DNA from: Holtermannia corniformis
Taxonomy: Eukaryota > Basidiomycota > Tremellomycetes > Holtermanniales
Length of the DNA: 64,000 nucleotides
Direction of reading: 5' to 3'
Assembly (NCBI GenBank): GCA_001599935.1
Contig: BCIJ01000001.1
Coordinates: forward strand, 560,277-624,276
The notes beneath the pieces are model-generated. The model was given only the letters and a program-made list of their open reading frames with translations, was not told the DNA's origin and searched no databases. Both the position numbers and the translations under genes were made by a program. Positions 1-11,200 of this stretch are shown here, one piece after another (position 1 is the stretch's first letter; the number at the start of each line of letters is the position of its first letter).

Positions 1-2451
1 TCTTGTGGCGCACCGATCCCTCTCTCGTCGCTGCAGGAACACATCTGCCGTCCCGCCTCGGCTTCGGCCTCGTCCCGTCCTTCGCCCGCTTCAGGCAGGC
101 GCACGCCGCAGCCGCACTCGTCGAGGGAGAGTGAGCGATATCCTCAGTCACCGGGCCACGGGCGCCAGCAGACGTTTCCAACGCAACAACGGCCACAACT
201 CTCGACCAATGCAAGCTACTCGCACCCGCCAAGGACAACTCTTGACCCGCCGAGACCGTCCTACCACCATGAGAACGGTCCACCACAGAGATCGGCGTCA
301 CCCACCAACCCATTCTTCCCGCATCCAGAGCGCGAGCGCACGCCGTCGCCGAAAGTAGGCCTGGGTTACGGCGGTGTGGCGAGCGGAGAACAGGGCCGCG
401 TGCAGGCGCCCGGGACTGGTGGTGGCCAACAGCCTGACACGACCAGTGGCGGCGGCGCCGGGATGGCGGGCGTTGGGCGGAGAGCGTTCGCAGCGGCCGC
501 TTGGGGCGTTCGCATGGGTGTCAGCTTGGCCGCGAACGCAAAGGCAGAGGGTAAGTCGGTCCACAGTGTTGTTGATGCAAGCTGACAAGCTAAAGGCCAC
601 GCGCACCCAACCTCCATCTCCACTTCGTCCCCGCACGATCTCCCTCCACCGACTCACACCCCAAACTCGGCTTCACCGCACTCTGCCAGTCCGCACGACA
701 GCGCCAAGCCTGGCTCATCAGCCTGGTCTCAGCGCCCTTCGCAGACACCGGCAGAGTACGCAGCGAGCTTGACGATGCGGTCCAAGCAATCGTCGAGCAG
801 CTCGGTCGATGCCTCGCACGAACGCAAGCAGTCGTCAGCATCCAGCAGTCATCAGTCGAAAGCTTCACTCGAGTCTGGCGCTTCGACTGCATCGATCACG
901 CGCCCACCGCTCACGCGCGGCGCGCACTCCGAGTCGAGTGCCACGCAGCCAATCTCTCAATCCCTCCCCGCAAGTGGCTCAAAGCTGCCTTTCTTTGAGC
1001 GCTACAAGCAAATGGCAGCTTCCGCCAGTGCAGGCACATCATCGCCCGCCATGGGGATCGGCAAAGCCATGACCGACGATGCGACGAGCCCCGTCACGCC
1101 CGTTGAGAACCCCCGGGAGCGCCTGAATTCAATTGCAGAGAGCGCAGACGGCGCGTTTGCGTACGACGATCAGACGGACAGTGATGGCGATGATGAGCCG
1201 CGTTCAGCTCTGCCATGGGCTACCCCAAGCCTGAATACTGCAACGCCGGTCGGGATCGGCAGCTTGGCGACAAAGCGCACATCGTCGCGCTCGAGTCGAC
1301 AGGACAACATGACCGAAACACGGCCGGCAGCACGAAGCCGGCATTCCGCCAAGGGCGGTAGCGTCTCTTCGAGCTCGAGCTCGACCGTCTCGTCGCGATC
1401 CGATCGCCGAGGTGAAAGCGCAAGCGGGAGCGAAGAGGTCGTGACACCCAGCACGAGCTACGAGGGCCTGTCGGAGAAAGCCGGGACCCCACTGGCATCC
1501 AGCAAGCTGCGACCCGACGGCGTCGGACTCGGTCTGGCCGATGCGGCGCGCGATATCCTCGCCAACATTGGCGAGGAGGAAGAAGAGGAAGTCATCTTTG
1601 CGCCGGCGCATCCATTGAGACGATCGATCGAGGCCCGACCGGCTCTGCATAAATCCAACTCGTCATCAGCGGACCATGAGCGCAAGCCGTTGCCGTGGTC
1701 GCCGGAGCGTAGCAACACGATGCCAGAGCCATCCCGGCGGCTCAGCGGGGAGCGCAAGAAGCGCAAGACGTGCCAGAAATGCGGCGATAGCGTTGGCGGT
1801 TCATCCGGTCGCCGCTTCGTGGAGCGCGACGGCGTGGTCTTGTGCGAGACGGATTGGAAGAAGCTGTATCTGCCTTCGGTCCGTACCGCGTCTCGAGGTG
1901 CCAACAGTCACGCTGATGATGTCTCAGTGCCGCCGGTGCAGTCAGCCGATTGAGAAGAGTGCCGTCTCGTCTTCAGATGGGCAGCTCAAGGGCAAGTGGC
2001 ACCGCGCTTGCTTTACGTGCACACGATGTGACAAGCCGTTTGCTGGCGACGATTTCTACGTGCACGCTGGCAAGCCGTGGTGTCAGCTACACTACCACGA
2101 GGAGAAGTGAGTTTCGCGTTTGTGAGTCATCAGCATCGGCTGACAGGCCGTAGCAACTCGCTCTGCGCATCCTCGTCGTGCAGGCAACCGATTGAAGGCC
2201 CCTGCATCCTGACTGCCGCACCGAACGTACAGCGCTTCCACCCCGGTCACCTGCGATGCGATCACCGCGGCGGCGCATCCGGTGCTCAGACGTGCCGTGA
2301 ATCCATGGTCGAATACTATGACGTTGCAGGTGGGCGGTATTGTGAACGCCACGTCAACGATGCGTTGCAGAAGCACAAGGCTAGCACTGGCTCGGCGAGG
2401 GCCGAGAAGCGGCGGACGCAGTTGATCGATCTCTCGAGTATGGGCATGTAG
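1..2451 (+). CDS. LIM-domain protein, 5' end outside the window
   Basis: Partial gene, open from the first base in frame 1. Exons: <1-550, 590-1878, 1928-2106, 2154-2451. The visible N-terminus has a small Cys/His cluster (SCGAPIPLSSLQEHIC), followed by about 500 residues of Ser/Pro-rich, probably disordered sequence. The C-terminus carries LIM zinc modules: CQKCGDSVGG, then CRRCSQPIEKSAV with HRACFTCTRC, then a third beginning CRQPIEGP. The residue order (YLP-CRRC, DGQLKGKWHR, KPWCQLHYHEE) is that of fungal paxillin-like LIM proteins that act at polarised growth sites and in Rho signalling. The first intron is only 39 nt, with CTGAC three bases before its AG. It converges on the next gene with a 76-bp gap. 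Family assignment is firm; the cellular role is inferred. Confidence 0.85.
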
Positions 2452-2527
2452 GGACTATGTAGAGTGTACATGCGATATAGTGTTGTGCTTTCACAGCGAT
2501 CGGCCAGTGCGTACGGTGCGATGCATA

Positions 2528-3533
2528 CTAGAATGTAGAAGCTTTCAAGACCTCGCGGTGCTCGCCAAACTCGAGAGAGAACCCTGCACCGGCCCACGAC
2601 TCCTCTTCTCGCACTCCCTCGGCCCAGAGCTCGTAGCCGGGTAGGTAGCGCTCGACAAAGACCCGGACGTCGTCGTCTGACATGCCCTTGCCCCCGTTCA
2701 ACGCCTTCATCGCGTGCTCCTGCTCTGTGCGCCACGTCAGGATATGATCGAGTGACTGCGGGCGGATCTCGATGAACACTGCGAAGAACGGGTATATGTT
2801 TGACGCAAACACGGACAGCGCCTCGTCGAGCGGCAACAGATGTTCCACTGGGTGGTCAAGAAAGTGCGCATCGAGTTTGACCGCCTGTGCCTCGCTGTAC
2901 CGCCGGACGAGCCCTTCCTGCCCGAGCGCGTTGAAGCCCATACTCCAGCCTTCGAGGATGAACACGTCGAGTGGCCCGTTGATGGTCACGACGTCGGAGC
3001 TGCGGTCTCCTTGGCCGTCGTGGAGTGATTTATCAAAGATGGGAAGACTGACGGGATGCGAGGTCGAGTTGATGTCGAGGACCGAAGTGAGCGTCTGTAC
3101 GGCGAGCTGGGCGTCGTGCGTGCCGGGCAGACCACGACCGGCCAGCAAGGCGTTCCCTGGGTTCTCCTTTGCGATGTCTACGAGCTTGGCGTGGTCGTGA
3201 TAGAGATCTAAGCTTGTGAGTGTGAGTCAAACCACGTCGCAGGCTACTCACCGTCTAGTGACAGGACAGCGACTGTAACGTGGCGCTCGGCTTCCAGGTA
3301 CGCCTTGATCGCATTACACATTGTCGTTTTGCCTGCTCAGCGTAAGACCACCCAAACGTCCGCGCTGTACCGCACGTACCGCAGCCCTGCGGCCCTTGCA
3401 TGGCAACCATGAGCGGTGGTCGAACCGAGCCGACATGTTGCAGCTTGTGTTCAAAGAATCGCTTCGAGATGTGACCGCCTATCAAGCGCGCCTTGTAGGC
3501 TGTACTTGCTGTATCTTCGTATGTATCCTCCAT
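2528..3533 (-). CDS. TDA10: D-glycerate 3-kinase / Tda10-like P-loop kinase
   Basis: Three exons on the minus strand: 3533-3380, 3332-3252, 3207-2528 (304 aa). The P-loop GPQGCGKTT is split by intron 1. Downstream are GRGLPGTHD (substrate loop), a Walker-B-like VFILEGWSMGFN, and a C-terminal RYLPGYELW, in the order seen in plant glycerate kinase GLYK and yeast Tda10. The start is the ATG at 3533. The reading frame stays open upstream without a better ATG, so a short upstream exon is possible. A 441-bp transposon-like element sits 95 bp upstream of this ATG and may have altered the promoter or first exon. Kinase family is secure; the glycerate substrate is inferred from the family. Confidence 0.82.
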
Positions 3534-3627
3534 CGGTGATGTCTGTGTTGCGTGCAAGTCTGTGAGCAGCTCGGCGCCGACATCTCACCAGGCACGGCCG
3601 AATCCCGAGTGTGGCGCGAGGCCAGTA

Positions 3628-4068
3628 GGGGTGTTCAGTTCATGAGTACGGCGGAGAAGGATGATTACGTAAGGCGAGAGTACGGTACGGCGGAAGCAAA
3701 TTTGGCTGGCGGCGAGCGTACCGTGAATTGGGCGGTACGCAAAAATACCCTCATGGTACGGTCAACACTGCAGCCTCAATTTTCGTGATAGAGCCAATCC
3801 AATCACATATTCGGATAGATCACGGACGGAGCTACGCTGACGTGCAAAGAACACGCCGGAAAGCGCGCTCTGGAAGCCGCAATGGGGTTTCAAAGATGAC
3901 CTTTGTTTTGTCTGTGCTTTGTCTGTGCTAGAGCTTAAAACAAGCTGTAAAATTGTGCGTACCGTACTGTGACCGTACCGGGGTGTTCAGTTGTTATTGC
4001 CCCATTAGGAAATACTGGGGTTAGGGGGTCCGACCGTACCTCGGCCGTACTCGTGAACTGAACACCCC
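3628..4068. mobile_element. Miniature inverted-repeat element with TA target duplication
   Basis: A 441-bp block bounded by 25-bp terminal inverted repeats, 3628-3652 and 4044-4068, that differ at one base and begin GGGGTGTTCAGTTC. Both ends are flanked by TA (3626-3627 and 4069-4070), the target duplication typical of Tc1/mariner/pogo elements. There is no transposase ORF, so it would be a non-autonomous MITE. A third copy of the terminal motif GGGGTGTTCAGTT lies inside the element near 3979. Multiple GTACGG/CCGTAC hexamers crowd both subterminal regions and could be transposase-binding sites. Only one copy is present in the window. Confidence 0.75.
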
Positions 4069-4581
4069 TAGTGCAACGACAGTACAGACTCGCAGAGCAC
4101 GCGATCGGGTGGTACAGGCTTGCACACAGTCGACTGCGTACCCTCGCGATCCAAGGAAAGCCTCTTCGTAGGCTGGCCTGGTCTACAGAGCAGTATCCCG
4201 GCTTGTGCTCCATCAAGGCCGATGTGCACCTGTGGATAGAGAGCAGATCGCATACGTATTCGTCTGTCATTTGGTGATCGAATGGCGGGTCGGCTCCGTC
4301 TGATTGGAGCTTCAAGTGATGGACCATTACACTCCTTTGGGTGTGAAAACAATGCAGCCCGCATTTGTCTTCTCGAGTGCCATCGGAGACGCCATGCAAG
4401 GAGTCTGGCGCTCGTTCAAGATCAATCAGAAACTTAGATTGATCAGTAGAACGGAGAGTGAATCCTGCTATGAGCAATGACAAGGCGGATCCATTATCCT
4501 GGCAAGCGACTCCGATCGGCAATTGCCTCTAGCCCGCCTACATAAGTCGGTGGGTCGCTGCAGCAGAACATTGTTCGTATC
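4069..4581. other. Intergenic, no supported gene
   Basis: Between the miniature element and a weak ORF at 4582. The minus strand is open from 4522 to 3935, but that frame runs through the transposon end, has no family motif, and shows no splice structure like that of neighbouring genes. I see no RNA gene or repeat here. Confidence 0.5.
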
Positions 4582-4929
4582 ATGAGCAACGAAGAATCGC
4601 AGAAGCATGAGGAGCTGGCCAAAGAGCTCATGAAGAGAGCAGTTAGTGTTGCCGGCTACGACGGCGAGCAAGCCGAGTCTGCCGTGCTACTTTCCGCTGC
4701 CGCAGGTAGAGACGCTGTCCGCTGTGCCACCGATGGCGAGGCGGGCAAGTGGACCGAGGACCAACGGGATCTCGCTTTCACAATCAAGACCAGCTTGGGT
4801 CTGTCTGACTACAGCTTTCTGTCTTCTAGTGATAGCAGCCCAGCACGTACGTGTTGGAAGGAGGGCAGGTGTGACTTGACGTGCACGCACACGTACCACC
4901 CCAAGGAGAACCCAGACTGGCCGAATTAA
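4582..4929 (+). CDS. Small hypothetical ORF
   Basis: A 115-codon ORF with an ATG in fair context (TATCATGAGC). The first 80 residues are acidic and helix-prone (MSNEESQKHEELAKEL...), plausible as protein. The last third (CWKEGRCDLTCTHTYHP) looks less natural and may be read-through of an unspliced intron. I do not recognise the family. It sits alone in a gene-poor stretch. Confidence 0.3.
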   Translation: MSNEESQKHEELAKELMKRAVSVAGYDGEQAESAVLLSAAAGRDAVRCATDGEAGKWTEDQRDLAFTIKTSLGLSDYSFLSSSDSSPARTCWKEGRCDLTCTHTYHPKENPDWPN

Positions 4930-5126
4930 CATGAACGCATCTGACTCTGATGCCACGTCGATGCCAGACCCAGCCTACACAGAACGCACGATCCAGCGCG
5001 CGACCGTCATGTCAAGGGGATTTCGATCGCTGAACTCTTCGAAAAGGAGACAGTAGCCAGGCTACATCGATTTGCGCTTACTCGGCTGTGCATGCATACA
5101 ATCGACAGCAGCAACGAATTCGAGCA

Positions 5127-5444
5127 TCAGGGATGTTGCCCCGGTTTCGAAGCCTGTGCTACAATTTCCCTTGTAAGAAGCTCGTTATTCCTCGGATGCT
5201 TTTCAGAACAGCCCGTTCGATAGCAACGACCGTTCTTGTATTGAAAGCGAGCTGCGGTGAGGTTCGCGTCTTCCTCGCTTTCGGGCCTGGGGTTTGCCAC
5301 CATGAAGTCCTTCGGATCCACAAAGGTTTCTTCGTAGATGTGACGAGCTGTGAGACGTTGCGCTTCGGTCAAAGTTTTGACATTTGCCAGCCACCAGCAT
5401 TTGGGATCGGTCGTTTGCTTCAGCAAGTTAGTAAAGCTGCTCAT
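5127..5444 (-). CDS. Small hypothetical ORF
   Basis: 105 codons from the ATG at 5444 (MSSFTNLLKQTTDPKCWW). Composition is protein-like, with charged and aromatic residues spread evenly and a CYRTGCSEKHPRN patch that could bind a metal. There are no introns and no recognised domain. It could be a lineage-specific gene or the remnant of a mobile element; evidence is thin. Confidence 0.3.
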   Translation of the reverse strand: MSSFTNLLKQTTDPKCWWLANVKTLTEAQRLTARHIYEETFVDPKDFMVANPRPESEEDANLTAARFQYKNGRCYRTGCSEKHPRNNELLTREIVAQASKPGQHP

Positions 5445-6558
5445 GCTGCGTGAGATGGCTCGATGGCAGAATGCAGCGCCTCTTTTTAGCCCTCTATCCA
5501 AGCGGACAGCAGCCCAGGTGGAACTCCGCAGCGCTTCTAATGCGTCTGCTTGACAGGAGCTGCTAATCAAGCCTGCATACAAGGTCCCAATGACGTAGAT
5601 GTGTTGATGCCTTCGTTGCTGATTTCAATGTACTGTGCGTTCCTTTACGCTCTGTGGTTGCCATTGGCGTTATCAGCCTTGACGAGAAAGGTGTACACTT
5701 TGGAAACGATGCCCGCCCTCAACTCGGGATCCAATTACAGTGTTGCATGGAAGGAAAGACTGCTGTGAGATCGCTTCGCGCGATGACTGATGAGGAAGGT
5801 CCAAAGTGTTCAATACGTACTTATTCAAGTCGGACAATGGAGTCAGGGACTAGTGGTGGATCGCCCACGATGTGAGGCCTTCTGAAGCCGTGCCATGGCA
5901 GAATGCAATCGGTGGCGTCCCTACCTTGGGCTGAGACGTGTATCATGGTTCACGAGCGACAGCAGTGAGCAACTTGAGCTTGCCGCCGGGCGATTGAGGT
6001 TGGAAACTCGGCAGCACTGTTCCAAGCCGGTGTCAATGGAGGAATCATGTCGTTGACGTAGCTGTTTACGGAGGCCGCCTTGAGCAAGGGCTCTATGTTT
6101 TTTTGCACCGGCGACCTCTAGAGGCGAAAAACCTTGCGGTGATATTCGTGCAAGCGCCAGATCAACCTCGCGAGCAGCACTTGTCGGTAGATGTGTGTCT
6201 GATGACTGCTTAGGTACCCATGGTGTCGCCAACTATACCTATAGATGGCCGTCATGAGGTCAAGGGGGACAGACCACGGCAATAGCTCCTCCATAAGACT
6301 CACGAGGCCCTATGTGATGCTTCCTGAGTTGTCTTTCGTTTTGCACGACACAGTGGCGGTGATGAGGAACTCACAATCGACGGTGATAAGGGTGTTGAAC
6401 CGGGGCGAGGTCCTCGGCCGGTGCAGTAGTCTAGTGATGTATTGCGGTTTCCTCTGCAGCTCGACAAAGACGAGGTGGACACTGGAGGAAGTGTCACACC
6501 AGTCATGTACACGAGTTTAAAGTCGCTGCGAGATACATGCATAAGACGTCGCTTGCGC
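5445..6558. other. Gene-poor interval
   Basis: Over a kilobase upstream of the small ORF and downstream of BUD13. All frames are short and broken; none shows a family motif or splice-consistent exons. No tRNA-like or repeated sequence was seen. With 3.6-5.1 kb it forms the least gene-dense part of the window. Confidence 0.5.
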
Positions 6559-7861
6559 TCACATATCCTCCATGCTCCACTGCTGCGCCTCGACCTTTCG
6601 CCGCCCGCGCGCATTCTCATACTGAAAGTATTTCTTCTCGAACCCGGTCGAGCGGTCTGTCGGATCAGCACATGGCACGATCGAGACTCTAGCAAGAGCA
6701 CGCACCGACGCCGTCCCATCGATAGCCTGGTGGGATCCCGAACCGGTTCATGGGGATCGGACCCTTGGTGTACTTGGGCTTTTGAGGGCCTTTTGCCTTT
6801 TTCTTGTTTTTCTGTGACCGGTCAGCAGCGGACGGGGTTAATGCAGGGAGGGGGAGCGGAACACTGTGACTGTAGGGTGCAGTCGCCAGCCACGAGACTG
6901 GGAGCTGCACACTGGGCGATCGAGACTGGACTGACCGTCAAAAAGGCTGCTGCCGGGTCGTTCCACCGCTCTTCCTGCTTGAGTTCGGCATTCATATCCT
7001 CGTCGTCTGCGAATCTGAACCGTCGTGTCAGTCTCTGCACGTCTGTACACTTGAGCACCGCTGACCTCGCCACATCCCGTGTTGCCTCTTTGGCCTCCCT
7101 GATCCTCCTCTGCTCCTTTTCTTCCGCCTGGACCAGACCTTTGCCCCACTCCATCCGCTTTGCCTCCTTTTCCTGTTCGTCTCTGATCCTGCGCTTCTCT
7201 TCCGCCCGGAGCGCTTTCACATCGACCACGCGGCCGGCCTCGTCCCGATGCACCGTCTCGACGGCGCGTTGCGGTTCTGGCGAAGCGGAGCGCGCGCGCG
7301 CGAGGGCGGCAAGACGTTGTTCCTCTGCTAGGTCTGCGGCTGTGCGGAGACCGCCTCGGCGTTTCTTGGTCGGTGGTGGGAGGGCTTGATCTGGTTGTGA
7401 TTGAGCGAGGGGTGAAGCGGAGGATGAGGCGTCGGCGTTGATACTGGCGCTAGCGGGCAGCGGGACTGAAGACTGTTCGTCGAGTTTCGACCAGCCTGCT
7501 TTCGTCTTTACAAACGTCGGTTTCGCCTCTGTGACCACTGCCGGCACATCTCAGCCTTGCCTGGTATAGCCAGCAGGCTCTGCGCGCACTCACACGGTGT
7601 ATCCAAGCCCTCACCCTCGTCATCCTCGTCATCCCTACCGATCGCCAGATCATCCTCATCTTTCAGCACGAGCCCTGTATTCGCCGTCGACTCGTCTCGG
7701 TCCTTGCGCTTCTTCCTGCGCTTCTTGAGCGTTTCGTCGGACGCTCGAGCGAGGATCATGTCGGCTTTCGGGCCGGACATGTACCTGTGCGTGGTGAGTA
7801 GAGTGTGCGTGCAGAGGGCAAGGATGTACTTGGATGCGAGGCAAGCTTTGAGGTCTGCCAT
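6559..7861 (-). CDS. BUD13: BUD13, RES-complex pre-mRNA splicing factor
   Basis: Six exons: 7861-7830, 7784-7594, 7537-7066, 7014-6936, 6811-6706, 6656-6559, giving 325 aa. The N-terminus [19 protein letters not shown] and the C-terminal [25 protein letters not shown] and WSMEDM are diagnostic of Bud13. In yeast, Bud13 joins Snu17 and Pml1 in the RES (retention and splicing) complex on activated spliceosomes. The middle is charged and low complexity with an Arg/Glu/Lys helix ([20 protein letters not shown]). Every exon boundary closes in frame. It shares a 340-bp divergent promoter with NOT4. Confidence 0.95.
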
Positions 7862-8201
7862 TGTGGTCGAGTGAAGCGAGTGCGGGATGGTAGTGGGTAG
7901 TGGTCGTGATCTCGCAGTGTTACCGGGTGGCGAACAATAGGCGCGCGATGTAACCCAAGGGGTTTGGGCAAATAGTACTGCCAGCCAAGGGGGTTACCGT
8001 GCTATAACGTCGTAACTCCGAAAGCACGCTTCGCTCGCCCCCTGCTTCTTTCCAGTTGAACGCGCTCGAGCTATACCATCCTCATCTCGCTCATCGCCAG
8101 CACAGCCACGACCACCACGGCCACGACGCACAGCACAAGTACAACACGTAGACCACTCCCACACCCCAACGGCGCCCAACTCAACCCATCCACTCCTTCC
8201 C

Positions 8202-11200
8202 ATGGCGCCTCCCCACCACCACCACTCGCACCACCCGCTCCCAGCCAACCCAACGACGGGACATGCCGTACACGTCGGCACGTCGGCAGCGGGCGCGAGG
8301 GCAGCCACCCCGAGCGGCTCGGGCGTGAGCAGGGACGTGCTGAGGCATCTGCAGGATGTCGTCTGGAGCGACGAAGAGGTGCGTCTGTAGGGGGTACGGC
8401 AGGCTGGGCGGGAGATGGGTGGCGTGCTACTGGCTGGGTGTTGATTCTCAAGTGCGGCGGAGCGTTCGTGGATATCCCAACCTGCCTGTGATCAAATGGC
8501 ATGATTGCAGTAAACACCTCAGCCGCGCTACTCTGCCAAACAACAGCAGCTGTCACCTAGAGCATCTCCCGCCTCGATCCACAGCCAATCAGCCGCTGAC
8601 ACACTTCAGGACGATCCAGACTGCCTGCTCTGCGCCGAACCGCTCGACCTCTCGGATCTCAACTTCAAGCCGTGCCAGTGCGGTCTCCAGGTCAGTCCTG
8701 AAACGACCATCTGATACCAACTGTCACAATCACCACTCGCTATGACGATCGTAGGACCTCGCTGACCTTTGCACTCTAGATCTGCCAATTCTGCTACAAC
8801 AAGCTGCTCACGACCGACGCTCGCTGTCCAGGCTGTCGGAGGCCATACGACCAAGCCGCCGTCGAGTTTCAGCCCGTCGAGTTTGAAGCCATCAAGCGCG
8901 TCAAGGCGAGCAAGCAGCAGCGCGCAAAGATCAACAAGCAGCTGGAAGCCCTCGGCAGGCGGCATCTGCGTGAAGTCAGGATCGTCATGAAGAACCTCGT
9001 CTATGTCTCGGGGATGAAGCTGCCCGCTGCGGGCGATGAGGTGCGTCACTGGCTGTGTAGATCAGCTGTAGTGAGCTGACACACGCACCGCGTACAGGCA
9101 ATCCCCATCCTGCGCTCGAATGACTATTTCGGACAGTACGGCAAGATCTCCAAGCTGTCCATCCGGAAACCGCCAGCAGAGTCATCCTCCGCCACCGCCG
9201 CCAACTCGTCTGGGATCTACATCACCTATGTCCGGCGGGAAGACGCCCAGCGCGCAATTCTTGCACTTGATGGCATCCCGGCACCGCAAAACCCAGGACA
9301 GACACTCAAGGCGAGCCATGGCACGACGCGCTATTGCGACAGCTTTCTTCGAGGCGTCAAGTGTGATCTCGCGGGCTGTATGGGCTTGCACGAGTGGGGT
9401 GGCGAGAGCGATACGTTTACAAAGGATGAACTGTCCGCTGCGTAAGTTTGCCGAGTGGTGTGGTCAGGCAAGGCGGGGACTGATCTGGTGATAGATTCAT
9501 CAAGAGTAAAGACCCGGCTCCGTCGGCGCCAAAGGCAATCTCGATACCCTCGATGCAGAAATCGGCGTGGCCAAAGCCGTCGGCGGACGAGTCGATTGAT
9601 TGTGAGCTGCGGTAGTGCTATTGTATTCCTGGCGATACTGACGCTCGATAGCGTCCGCACTCCCCCGCTCGGCCAACTGGGGCATGCGCCCGACCCCACC
9701 CGTCATCCCAATCGTCCCCTCGCGCCGCTCGGGCAAGAAACAGGTCCTCAACCTCGTCCCGCTCGGTCGTCCCAACACCAGCGCCTCTTCCTACCCGCCC
9801 GCACCCACACCGACGAAAGAGAAGAAACCGCCAATCACGATCCGCACCAACAGTGGCATCTCGATGGCTCGTGGTCGCAGCAGCAGCTCGAGCAAAAGTG
9901 CGGGCGAGGCCAGTGGCAGTGGTAGTGCTGCTCCTTCACCGCTCGTCACGGCGGCTTCGGTCCGCGCGAGTGCGACATCGACACCAAAGCTCGAGGTCGC
10001 GACGCCGGAGCCGGTCACCGTGTCGGCTTCGGTATCGTCAGCACCACCAGGGATCGCACTGCCGCCTGGACTGTCGTCTGTATCAGTCTCGGCTGCACCT
10101 TCACCCGCGCGACCTACCGTCGAGACGTTGCCAGAGGTTGAGCATTCTCCCGAACCCCAAGCCGGTCCATCAAAACTTCCATCACCCGCTACCGCTTCAG
10201 CTCCCGAGCTCCCACCAGCCGCTCCGTTCCGCGACCCGGCGATCGCGCAAAGCTCCCATTCACCACTCACACGCCCCGCCGCCGTCCAGTTCCCAAACTA
10301 CCCTATCCACTCGCCCTATCCCGACTTTGACGACGTCTTCATGGACGACTTTGAACGCGAGCCGTCTCTTGCCTTTTCATTCGACTTTGACGATTCAGAG
10401 CTCGAGCGCCAGCTTGCCCATGTGGGCAGCTTTGAGCCGTTTGCTCCGTTCACGGCCGTGCTGGATGGTTTGCCAGGGCTGGGGATCACTGGCGCCGTCT
10501 CGGCGTTGATTGCCGTACCGTCGTTTGGGGACGAGAAGACGTATGTAGGTGTGTTTGATCCGTTCGCACACCCCGCGCTCGGCACGTCCGAGGGCACAGC
10601 GGAAGACGAGGCTTCGAGAAAGGCATCGCGATTCGACTTTGCGCGCAGGCCAAGCTCGGAATCACCGGCCCCTCCGGGCTTCACTCGACGCTCACCGGCG
10701 CCAGAGCAGCCAGACTCGGGCTACGCGTCGCACGCGCACTCGCAAGACGTGAAATGGAGCGCGACGGATCCGAGGATCCAGCAGCTTCAACAGCATTTGC
10801 AGCGTGGCTTGGCGGAAGAGCAGCGTAGTCCTTCGCTTGGCCCGCCTCCGGGTTTGGGGTCGGCGCCGTCGGCGCGCTATGAGCAGGCTAGGATTGGCGT
10901 GATGAAGGATGGCCGGAGAGGCAATGGGTTTGCTGACGCTGGTGAGTGGCGTGGGATATGCGCTAGCTGTGATGAGGCTAACGATGTCGTAGACCAACTG
11001 CCGTTCCAAGACCCCGCGATCGCCATGATGCGCTTTGCGTCGCCAACGCAGCCTCAGCCACAGCCGTCGATGCAATACCAGGCGTTCGACCTCCGCCAGC
11101 ACCAGCAATCCCCGCACCAGCAGCTCTACTCGCCCGACGTTGCGTCCCCACACCTCGCCAACGGCACGCCCTACCACCCCTCCCAGCTCGATCAACAACA

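Noticed and set aside
3935..4522. 195-codon minus-strand ORF
   Set aside because: It runs through the inverted repeat and TA flank of the miniature element, has no domain and no splice-consistent partner exons.
6442..7389. 315-codon plus-strand ORF
   Set aside because: It is antisense to BUD13 exons and introns; the BUD13 model is unambiguous.
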